Shown here: in pieces, positions 1-9,399 of the stretch | How positions within the stretch are numbered: position 1 is the stretch's first letter | Layout: the number at the start of each line of letters is the position of its first letter | NCBI RefSeq assembly: GCF_002443255.2 | Contig: NW_019211455.1 | Coordinates: 55,742,671-55,806,670, forward strand | DNA from: Varroa destructor | Taxonomy: Eukaryota > Arthropoda > Arachnida > Mesostigmata > Varroidae | Direction of reading: 5' to 3' | Length of the DNA: 64,000 nucleotides | Program-made: the position numbers and the translations under genes | Notes under the pieces: generated by a model | Told to the model about the DNA's origin: nothing | Seen by the model: the letters and a program-made list of their open reading frames with translations, nothing else | The model's database searches: none

Positions 1-1199
1 ATTACGTACCAGTCATAATGCAGATTGTTTTTATGTAATAAATGTATTTGAAGGTGCTAAGCTCACGTAAGTGGTCAAAATTATTTGCGTCTCAATTTGA
101 GTATCAAGAACGCATCAGTGTTTTTTTTGTACCGATTCTAACTATATACAAAGAGAAAGGTAAATGGTTTGTTCCTCAAATCAACTTCTCTTGTTCTTTC
201 ATTCCCCTCAAGAGGCCCCAGAAATAGGATCCACTTTGAATTACGCATCTCGTCTCTTCTATATGTCTCTCTGTGTGTTTATTTGCATGTCGTGTCTTTT
301 ATGGGCGTGTGCTTTATCCTCGCATCGTTATCAAATCGTGAAAAATCCCTTGTTGGCAACTTCGTACATAAGCCGATCAGTCGGTAGGACTCGACTCGGG
401 AGGAAGTATGGGGAATTCACTTAGCGGTAGCGTCGTCACTCAAATAGCGTCTCCTCGATCTTCGACGGGCGAACATCGCTTCCGAGTACTATATGCTGTG
501 CGACAGGCTGCGTTACAGAACGGATAGAATGTACTTTGTTGTGACGACCAATGATTTTGCTGTCTCTTACTTAAGATAGCGGTAAAGGCAGCACCATTGT
601 AAAACGTGGACTTCTGATGAAGCTCACGAACGGGAGATCCGTGGAAGGGTTCCTTAACACTATCACATGACGTTTCTACGCACGGGAGATAACACCTAAG
701 CCCGAATAAAACAAAGCTCTATTTTGTTTAATTAATAGTTTTGATGACTACGTCGTTTTACTATATGAATACGGAATTTTGAAGTTCATTCACTAACCCA
801 TTAGAACTGTTAGTTTAATAACTTAGCCTCTGATCTGTGATAAATACATTGTTAAAGTTAGAGGGTCGCGTAAGGTTGCCTGAACTCTATTCGTTATCAT
901 ACGTTTCAAAACTACATTGATGAAGACGGTAAGCGTAGTTACTTGGTGATGTTAGCGATAACTACTGAACTTGAATATCGTTAACACATAACATCGCACT
1001 ATAATATCACACTTGACTAGTGCCTGGTCATTGGGTAATGCTTCACAACATATAACAATGTAGTAAGTTGGAATTTATAAATTTCCAAAAGAGTTGGTTC
1101 TCTATGATAAAATAATAAATAGACAGGTTTAGGGCCCTGTGACAGTACTATAAAATTAAGTCTTTCTGGGTATATTAAATAGAACTACGATTGGTATTG

Positions 1200-1202
<3 letters not shown>

Positions 1203-1250
<48 letters not shown>
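1203..1250. repeat. (TA)n microsatellite
   Basis: Uninterrupted TA dinucleotide run of about 48 bases. It abuts the left end of a decayed interspersed repeat at 1251, and the other copy of that repeat (19577) also abuts a TA run. The microsatellite may therefore be part of the element or its preferred target. Confidence 0.95.
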
Positions 1251-1254
<4 letters not shown>

Positions 1255-1890
1255 GATGCGATAAATTTGGGAAATATTTTGGCTATGTGTTCATCCATAA
1301 GTCGTGGTACCGGACGGAAGTTAATTTTTTCAAAAATTAAACAAAAATTCATCATGGCGAATAATAATGCGTTGTTTTCGGAACTTGAGTGAAAATCGGC
1401 TATTCTCCAATATTTCCGCGCTGGACAAACCCCCCTATTGAAATTAGGAAGCTCCTTTTTCCTCTAAATCGACAGTATTTGCTATTGCTATTTTTTGTGC
1501 GACTTCTGAGAAATCCGAAAATTTATAGGCTTAAGATAAATTAGAAAATCCTTAGTAGAATGTATATTTGAAAGAAAAACTTGAAAATTCATTGAAATTG
1601 ACTATTAAGTTATTCTTGATACACATGGGATATTGAGATGAAACTGAACGGCCGTTCGGAGAATATAAAATGCCAATCGGGTTGCTTAGAAAAGCTCTGA
1701 CGATGAGTTTTCTTTTTGCGCCTAAAGAACTTTTTGGCCGTTTTAATCTCTTGCATTTTTTGGACTTTTGGCCTGCTATATTTTAAGAATTAGCATTGGT
1801 TGAAACTTGTCATACGTAGCATATTTGGACAACACTTTAACGTCTACCAATATCACTTATCGCACAGTTACTATCAAAAAGTTATTTACG
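1251..1890 (+). mobile_element. decayed interspersed repeat, copy 1
   Basis: By eye this stretch aligns in the same order with 19577-20200. Shared blocks include a GGGAAATATTTTGG-like start, a TCATGG(C/T)G block near 1353 and 19696, a GCTATTxTCCA block near 1400 and 19740, a TTTTTTGxGxxxTCTGA block near 1490 and 19832, and GGCxTxTGGCCTGCTATA near 1765 and 20046. Divergence is high and no open frame spans it. Class is unknown. I infer an old, non-autonomous or decayed DNA element because both copies begin beside TA repeats, TA being the target of Tc1/mariner elements. Confidence 0.55.
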
Positions 1891-1905
1891 GATTAGGAAG
1901 GAAAT

Positions 1906-2121
1906 ATGTTGAAAACGACCCTTCGGCGGTTTAGGTCCGGAATTAAAGCTGTGATTGCGATGGGTAGTACTGGTGTTGCACACACATCACCCTCAGGAGT
2001 CACACTTCTAGTTTATCGAAAAAAAAATTGTCGAAATATTTGTTTCGGTTTAGAGACAGTATTAAAACGCTCCAGCCTAAGTCAGACAAAAAGCAAGCAC
2101 AAGGTGAAATCCAGTGTTTGA
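1906..2121 (+). other. no convincing gene in 1.9-3.7 kb
   Basis: Small frames at 1906-2121, 2574-2822, 3140-3367 and 3312-3497 are open, but none has a convincing start, splice pair and conserved motif together. The best is 3312-3497 on plus: a CCACAG acceptor just upstream, a charged composition ending ELRRDQ, and a possible donor CAG|GTGGAA at 3475. It could be an exon of the gene ending at 4.8 kb, but its phase does not join the 3769 exon, so I leave it unassigned. Confidence 0.2.
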
Positions 2122-3768
2122 CGCAACGTTTGCAAATCAAGATTCAACCGCGTAAAGAAACCTACTGAGGGATACACAACGTACTAATTATGATGACTAT
2201 TACTAGCATCACCGTGTATGCTAAAAAGACACACCTTTCAAAGGAACTCATTGTTCATAGAACATATTTGATAAGTAGAAAAGGACCCTATGTTTGATCC
2301 CCATGTTTAAGGTTGGACGACACCAGCTTTGCAATCGTACGACTGGGAATGTCCTCTTCGTAGTTATTCCTATTATAGGCGCGTATGTAAGGTACGAGTT
2401 CTGTTTTCGTTGATCAACTGTCCCCTTCCATTTTTCACAGATACGGTAGCGCTTCTCTCCAGCGAAGGAGGGTAAGATATTATGTTTTATTATATTCTAC
2501 ATATAAATTTAAGCGGTACAGATTCTTGTATTGGGCTGTTTCACTTGCCGTGTTGTGAAAATAGAATGCTCAATTGGAGGCCGGTAGCACTCTGTCCTTT
2601 CCAAAACGATTCGAATTAATGAAATACGTTCAAAACTATATAATTCATACAGTCCCAATACAATTATCGTCCGGTTTTAACACTATTATTATAAGTTGTT
2701 CACTAGCAGAATTTTCCGTTACTCGCTCGTATCATATTAATCCGGTGACGGGTCGTCTGCTGCTAACTAACGGCTGCGTCAGTCTATTGGGAAAAAGGAA
2801 AAGTGCATCTTATTATATATAATAGATGACTTTTTCGTTCTGGATGTACAGCAGTGTGCCTTCGAGTATCCCTAAATGAATAAGCTAACTGCGCGCGTGG
2901 CTAACCTTGGAACTACTATATAAGAATTGACGTTTTCAAAAAAATCATTTTATTACTTGTTTGGGTTCAACGTTTTGAACGAGTATAAACTTAATGTCGT
3001 CGAACCTATTTTAGTCAACGATTAGCATTCACCTCAAAAATATTGTTATCTTTCTTGCTTGTCGTGTTTTTGAGCTCTACTTAAACGAAATTAACTACGG
3101 CCGTACCTAAGGCTGAGACGCTGTGTCCCGTATTTTCACATGATGCTTTTTAATTCTTTAGTCATCATTCATTGCGATGTGACCGATGTGATATCTCGTG
3201 ACGCTGAATGTATGTTTGCAAAAAAGGAGTGTGCTTGTTTCGCCTTAGCTTTTTGTAATTTGATTATTCTGTCCCATTGTTCTGCTGGTGTAACCACGTC
3301 CACAGTGACCTATGGAGATCGGCGCGGAGCTAGGGATTATCGTGGTCGTGATGATAATCTGTGTTGAAGATAGTGAAAATTACAAAGAAAGACACGGACA
3401 GATAAAGAAGACTTATATCCGACGCCCCTGCCATCACGTGTTTTTAGATGCTGAAATTGAGCTCCGGCGGGACCAGGTGGAACTTAACAAACTCTAAAGC
3501 ATCGTTTAGTTATAATAATTTAACAAAATCCGCTTCCGTATATCATCTGCCATCCCGCATGTGCCTGTAATTCATGATGATAAATGGGGATTTTAATAGC
3601 GAGAAACGATAGACAAAATCAAAATCTACATGTGTACCTCTTCAACGAATCTGCAATACTGTCTGAGAGAAAAGAGGCTGAGTATATTATTTTAAGTGGA
3701 AGGGACGGCCCTTTTGACCGAACTGCTTAATGGAGTAGTAGTCGGCCAACCACTCATTAGTTTCACAG

Positions 3769-3861
3769 TGGTCATACCGACTTGGGCGAAAAATGAGTTG
3801 GATTCACTGTTATACCGGTTGCGTCTGCCATTGCACACCACCCAGTACCCAAGCATGAGAG
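3769..3861 (+). CDS. internal exon of unidentified plus-strand gene
   Basis: A strong acceptor (TTTCACAG at 3761-3768) and donor (G|GTATGT at 3862) bound 93 bases. The frame open across the whole exon gives 30 codons, starting VIPTWAKNELDSLLYRLRLP, with one base left over at the end. That phase matches the exon that starts at 4470. The product is not recognised. Upstream exons were not found with confidence. Confidence 0.45.
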
Positions 3862-4469
3862 GTATGTTCTGCTATGATTGTCCTTCTGCTATCAATCACC
3901 CATTACTCTAATATATATATTAGTTACATACTACTATATTATTGATCTATGCATCGCGGCTCTTATCTTATCATCGTGATATGATCCTACTATATATTTT
4001 CTGTGATGCTGTGCCTGTAGCAAAATATTATTCTATAGACCGATCCAGTGCATGATAGCTTGATATCCTGCCCCAGTTGCTATGAAATAGTAGTACGTTT
4101 TTATACTCAATAGATTTAGTTAGTACATGCATCAGACCGCTTTTAATATTGGGGAAATTTCATTACTCTCGTTGTAAAAACAGTTGCCCGAATCAAGTAG
4201 AACCTTTTTGCAATACATTGTAACATGTAGTTCTTGCCTGTAAATCAGCTGAATTGGAAAGTAGGCGATGTAATCTATGGACGGGAAACCATCTTGGTAG
4301 ATAGTCGATATTAATTGTCACAGTTTATCGACACCGCTTAAAAAGATTATTCTCCCTCTCATAAAGCATTTTTTTGCAGGCATTCTGTAGAAAAACTAGT
4401 AAAGTTACTGTTTATCTGCTTGCGAAACGTTCTCTTATTGTCAGTTTACTGCCTTGGTTTTTCTCACAG

Positions 4470-4804
4470 GTCCGGATAGTTCGACATCCTCAAGCTAGGG
4501 CTGGTGGGCTGAGGAGGATACATGCCTCCTCGATCGATGTGTCGTTGTCGCCACAGCGAGGAACTCGAAGGTAGAATGGTCGCAAAAGTTTCCGAGATGT
4601 TCGAATAACTCATCAAGAACGATACCAATGGGATCCAGACGATTTCTATTGATGGCGGGGAAGTCTTCTGTCCGGCTTCCATTTGGAGCCAATGGGCATT
4701 CCAGGAGTGAAGACGACCTCGAGAACGATGAGGCTAATGAAGAATATGAAGAGTCCTGGCGGGACTCGCAGGACGAAGAGGAATATAGCACTTGTATTCT
4801 ATAA
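4470..4804 (+). CDS. terminal exon of unidentified plus-strand gene, with in-frame TAG then a long open tail
   Basis: Acceptor TTTTTCTCACAG ends at 4469. Joined in phase to the 3769-3861 exon, the frame reads GPDSSTSSS and meets TAG at 4496-4498. The same frame then stays open for 101 codons to TAA at 4802-4804, giving a basic, serine-rich part followed by a strongly acidic tail (SEDDLENDEANEEYEE) that ends in STCIL. AATAAA at 4803-4808 overlaps this second stop. Three readings are possible: a normal stop with a 300-base 3' UTR, stop-codon readthrough, or a different splice upstream that enters the tail frame. The opposite strand is also open over 4495-4791; I treat that as a shadow. Product unknown. 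Confidence 0.4.
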
Positions 4805-4808
4805 TAAA
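4803..4808 (+). terminator. polyadenylation signal AATAAA
   Basis: Canonical AATAAA directly at the end of the open tail frame of the plus-strand terminal exon, followed by A-rich sequence. Confidence 0.5.
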
Positions 4809-4985
4809 GACAAAAAAGAGAGTAGAATAGGGTTTAGAATAATGCAACGTTAAGAAAAAAAAATAAGTACTGTGTTCCTCACCCGTGTCAATCAGTGTGA
4901 ACTGAGTATGTTGCCGAAATAGGAGGTGAAGAGAGATGAAACCAATGGTCATGTTTTATATGACGTTAAATGTTTACACATACAC

Positions 4986-5040
<55 letters not shown>
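4986..5040. repeat. poly(A) followed by (TA)n
   Basis: An A run of about 15 bases passes straight into about 40 bases of TA. The structure resembles a retrotransposed A tail that grew into a microsatellite, but no element body was recognised upstream. Confidence 0.9.
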
Positions 5041-5043
<3 letters not shown>

Positions 5044-7030
5044 ATAACTCGAACGGGCTTCATAAAATAACTAAAGTGGTACTTTTATTTCGTAGTCGTT
5101 ATTTATCTCAGTAATTACTGTTTAGGTCAATCTATTAAGCATGTTAAAGATCTGCAACGAATCTACCGGCCTTTTTTTTGGGGAAAAGGCTCTGTAGTGG
5201 TAGTGTATCAATCACAATGCATTCATTAGCTTTGTACAAAAAACACACAGGCAAAAAACAGTGCATACCTACACGTGTCAGTTCCGCTCTAAATCACCCA
5301 CCTTTTGAAGCAAATCCTATTGAAATACTTGATTTGATTTGAGAAAAACCTAATTTTCCTTTAATATCCACCTTAAAATAAAAATGGTGTACATATATAT
5401 AGACCGCAGTCGATATTGCAACCGGAAACAACGTTGAGATTTCAGCCTTTAATAGAGGAATTATAATCTAATTAGTATACATGTACACTGTGGCGTAAAC
5501 ATATAGTAAAGAAAATATACACCATTTTAAAGGTAAACACAATCTAAATATGCGATGACTGGTCCGTAGCAAATGTAAAAGGGTATATGTAAAATGTGTG
5601 CGTAGTCGGCAATAGTCGGCGCTTGTGCGAAAAGCAATTACAGTCCAGTTAACTGGCGAGAGAGGACGATTGCCTTATTGAGCGCTGTTACAGTTTTGTA
5701 GCTATGCTTACGAAGGTTTGGTAACTGATGCTATGACAGCTGAAATAATTCTTATATGGACATTTATCTTTGTCATCACATTAATGGTAAAACGTGTAAC
5801 GATACAACTGACGTCGGTCATTCTTGGGCCGGCTGCAGGGCCTCCAAATGTCCTATATCGATGTATGATATATAAGCTTTGCCATCAATATATGCCTATC
5901 GTGTCGGCCAGTCCATCGGGTTACCGGATCCACAGACCTATTAACTTTAAATTTACTAGAAAATATACCACTTATTTAGCAAAGCTGATACGATTATGTT
6001 TATTCTCGTATGGTTTATACTGTTTACATCGTTTGTATGCATGGCTCCATGCCAGTACTTAGAGATTATCTTGGATTTACCCCTATCGACTTATTTTACC
6101 TGCTCGTAGGTGGAAATTGTACTTATCTATTTTAGGAAGGTGAATATTATCGACTGCTCGTTTAATGGGAGTTGTGTGTTTGTGGTACGTGAAGTATGCA
6201 ATGTGAACCATGATGAATGTTTACAGACGAAAAGCACGATCATGCTGCGCGTACCGTCGTCATATGGTGTACGCAACAAGTACGAAATGATTCGTGTTGG
6301 TCACATGTGACCGTGTATAGGAAAACGAAAAACCGTAAGCTGCACCAGAACAGAGAGGAGAGGAATATATTGCGAGCTATTGTTTTGCGGATCCTAGCGG
6401 GGAAAAATGATGTAGAATGCGGATCAAAAATAGATTGATTTACCGATTGACTGTAGCGTAAGTGAATGAGTGTGCCGGCATTCATTATCCTTAGAACATT
6501 GCGCAACAAGGATGCAGACAGTGTTGATTTTTAGATCATTTTTACCAACCTGTGATTTTGTATAGAAACACTGCAGGTAGACAGAAGGGTCGAAGAACTT
6601 ATAATAACAACAAATCGATAGTGATCATATTAAAATACTGAAAATCATAGGAAATCAATGAGCTTCGAGGGTAATGCAGTAGAGATTGATCGTGATAACC
6701 ATATAAAGCTCAAGTAGACTGTAATAAATTATTTAGATGTACAAAAATATCATGATGTCTTGCCTAAGTTTTTAAATACGTATAGGTATGCCACCAGGGA
6801 AATTAATAAAGGCAGACTCTTTTTAGCGCCATTTTATATTTTCAATTTGACATAACGTGCTTTCAGTTCGATTATCTATCCTTATTTATTATTTTTATCA
6901 TTGATTTGCTGCATTTGAAATAATCAGAGTTAAATCAAATGAATGATAATGTAAAACTGAATCGATATTTGGTGTATAGGTTATACTGTACGTTCTCACA
7001 AAACAATAAAGCGAGACAACGTCCGCTACT
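5041..7030. other. no gene recognised
   Basis: AT-rich sequence. The longest frame (5718-6062 plus, 114 codons) is hydrophobic at its start but shows no family motif, no good splice borders and no composition change, so I read it as chance. Nothing else stands out. Confidence 0.4.
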
Positions 7031-7034
7031 CAAA

Positions 7035-7140
7035 TCGTTAGGCACTACTTGAGACGGCTGGTGCCTAACAGGAAACGAAATGTGTCCAGGCCTAGATTCG
7101 AACCGGAACAGCTAAAAATAGCTGTTTGTCAGCGGGAACT
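7035..7140 (-). mobile_element. tRNA-derived SINE fragment
   Basis: On the minus strand, GGTTCGAATCT at 7104-7094 matches the RNA polymerase III B box. The sequence after it (TCTAGGCCTGGACACA) resembles that after the B box of the element at 54.5 kb (TCTGGGCGCAGACACG). No complete cloverleaf can be folded, so this is not a functional tRNA gene. A hairpin with 9-bp arms (GTTAGGCAC / GTGCCTAAC, 7037-7069) lies beside it. Confidence 0.35.
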
Positions 7141-8020
7141 CTTCACGAGAATCGAGACCCCTTATCACGAACAACGTTCTACTATGCTGTATTAAATAAG
7201 TAGTTTAGATGACTGATTTAAAACATTTACAATCGATTATTTAACAGTTATTTACTAACTACAGTAGCTTTAGGTGCCTGGCGTTCCGCAAAGTTTGTTG
7301 GCTTCAACTTTAATTGATAACTGTATTTTTGCTTATGTGCACGGCAAAGTAAAGCAGGACTATTGAACTGCAATTTCAGGACTAATAATATCTTCTTAGA
7401 TTAGTCTGTACCCGAGCTGCAGTTTACGTTCGCACCCGGACGCAGACATACTTCATTTCGTGTTGGGGGCTAACTGTCTTAAACAATGCTTAACGGCAGT
7501 GGCGGGCTTCAACTCGAAAGATTACTTCTTGATTCGCCTTTTTCCTTGGACATAAATCAGTTTCTGTCTTAAGCGTATCCATGAACTGAACCGGTTAATC
7601 ACCAGCTTGTCTTAAGAACGACGGTCATCACCGACCTCTGACAGGCGTGCATGGATTAAGACGCAAAAAGGAAGCACACCAACTGAAAATCGATCGAAGT
7701 CGTTAACGGCAGTACTCATATAAAGGATTGGACTGTAGATTTATTATGTTATTTATAATATTTACAACTGCATTAATTTTTGCTGCAGTTTTTTTTTTTT
7801 TTGGATACTGGTATAAAATACTGTGAACAACCAAAGGCAAATATCGTGCGCACATATTTTTTACTTTTGTTTTTTTAACTTATTCTATTTGGCTGTGTAC
7901 TAAAAAGCGATTCTTTCTCCGCGCTTCAGATTGAAAAAGTTCATAGTAGCATGGTTTATCACGGTCCTGAAAAGCAACGTCTTTTTCTGCAAATTATTAG
8001 ATTAGACTTTGCCCGAAGCG

Positions 8021-8107
8021 GCCGAAAAGTTGGCAGAACCCGCTCAGAACCGATCGGAGAAAAAGCAAGATCTGCTCAAAAGAAAGACCGAGCAACAGAC
8101 AGATTCA
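8021..8107 (+). repeat. inverted copy of an 87-bp coiled-coil unit
   Basis: The plus strand here encodes AEKLAEPAQNRSEKKQDLLK followed by KTEQQTDS, matching the minus-strand text AKKLVESAQNQWEKTQDLLK plus RIKQQTDS at 8459-8373. Both segments are 87 bases and agree at roughly four in five positions by eye. The two copies flank a perfect palindrome at 8163-8213, so the block is a fold-back (inverted) duplication whose left side has lost about 100 bases. Confidence 0.7.
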
Positions 8108-8162
8108 TATTAATAAAGAATAAGTTAATTCATGAGCCTGTCCCTTGGCAAGTTGAGCTTGC

Positions 8163-8213
8163 TTTTTTGCAGCATCCACCTCCTTTTCAAAAGGAGGTGG
8201 ATGCTGCAAAAAA
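8163..8213. repeat. perfect 51-bp palindrome (25-bp arms, 1-base centre)
   Basis: TTTTTTGCAGCATCCACCTC plus CTTTT is followed by a single C and then its exact reverse complement. It lies within the decayed coiled-coil region, and both strands of it spell the KEVDAAKK motif. Perfect pairing in a region otherwise full of mutations implies a recent event or gene-conversion-like maintenance. Confidence 0.95.
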
Positions 8214-8372
8214 TATTTCACAAGCAGGCCCTGCTCTTTTTGAAGTTTTGTGCAGGTTCTACCTATTTTTCCAATTGCTTCTTGATAAAGTCCTGCTTTT
8301 TTCGCCCATTTTATCAGCATGTTCAAGTTATTTTGCAGCGATATCGGCCTCTTTTTCAAGTTATTTTCTAAC

Positions 8373-8459
8373 TGAATCTGTTTGCTGCTTGATACGTCTT
8401 TTAAGCAGATCTTGTGTTTTCTCCCATTGGTTCTGAGCAGATTCTACCAGCTTTTTGGC
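8373..8459 (-). repeat. 87-bp coiled-coil unit, minus-orientation partner
   Basis: Right-hand partner of the inverted copy at 8021-8107. On minus it is open and lies inside the 8361-8567 frame. Confidence 0.7.
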
Positions 8460-9399
8460 CGCTTTGGCCTGTTTTTCCCACTGCTTGTTTAGTAGGTTAC
8501 GTTCTTCTTCGGCCCGTTTTTCCCCAAGGTCGGCCTTACTCTCCAATTGTTTCTTGATTAATTTCATCTCGTTTTCGATCTGCTCCTTCTACAGTTGACG
8601 CTGTCTCTTAGTTAGTCTTGCCCCCTTCACCAGGTGCTTGTGGGAGAGTTCGCTTTATTTCTTAGCAACTTTCTCAACCTTTTGCCTGATAAAATTCAGG
8701 GCTGACATTATACGCTTACGTAGTGCCTCGTTATCGAATCCAATTTGGTTCTGCGCAAAGGCAGGTTGAATCTTGGCGCTATCCGCTACGTTTCCAGCAG
8801 TATTAGTAGCGTTCTCAATCTGCTCCTTAGGAATGGGGAATTAATTGGCTTTCAAGCTGCTTTTAGCTTTCCAGTTATCTTGATCTGTTCCTTAAAAGTC
8901 CTCTTCAGCAAATTGCGCTGTCTTTTGTATTGTTCTTTTATTAGGCCAATATGCGTTCTAAAAATCTTTATTTCTATTTCCAGTGTGTTTTAGAAGAAAT
9001 AGCTCTTGTGCTTTGCGGGCGTCTTCCTTAGTATCGATCTACTTATCCAGTAAAGCCTTCTGCTTTTTTAGCATCTGGAGCAACTTAATTTGCTTCGTAG
9101 CAAGGTTTATTTAGAGCATGCCTTTCTTCGTAGCGACAGCAATTTCCTTTCTTGTTTAGCCTTCTAATTGTATAAGTTTACCGTCAGATAGGTCACCTTA
9201 GAAACCCTCTCGAGGATCTTCCTCTGCCTTTCGAGGTTTTTCTTGGTAAGGCTGATCTAGCTGTTCGGACCCTCTTCCTTCAGGTCCAGTGTTCTGCCAA
9301 GCATTGTTTCGCTAGGGGCCGCTGCACCTTGTTCACATCATAAAGTGTGTTACCGGTCAGGACAAGATTAAGTTGAAGAAAAAAACGGTATGGCAAATC

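Larger units (their letters stand above)
7990..9330 (-). pseudogene. decayed coiled-coil repeat coding region
   Basis: Read on the minus strand, this 1.3-kb stretch is rich in Lys, Glu, Gln, Ala and Leu heptad-like text in shifting frames. The best piece is 8361-8567, with motifs such as NLLNKQWEKQAKAAKKLVE and QDLLKRRIKQQTDS; 8105-8359 carries FEKEVDAAKKQAQLAKGQ. The text continues to about 9.3 kb but is cut by many TAG and TAA codons and frame changes. Composition is distinct from the AT-rich flanks. I infer a former long coiled-coil protein gene, or a repeat-expanded piece of one, now dead. Family not recognised. The plus frame 7951-8436 is mostly the reverse of this text. Confidence 0.5.

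Noticed and set aside
4495..4791. 98-codon minus frame
   Set aside because: Complement of the acidic plus-strand tail; the Ser-rich text is what reversed Glu/Asp codons give.
7951..8436. 161-codon plus frame
   Set aside because: Runs through the inverted unit and the palindrome and then reads the reverse of the minus-strand coiled-coil text, so it is a by-product of the fold-back.
7990..9330. Bacterial contamination of the assembly
   Set aside because: The region is full of stops and sits in seamless AT-rich host-like sequence, so it is resident DNA whatever its origin.
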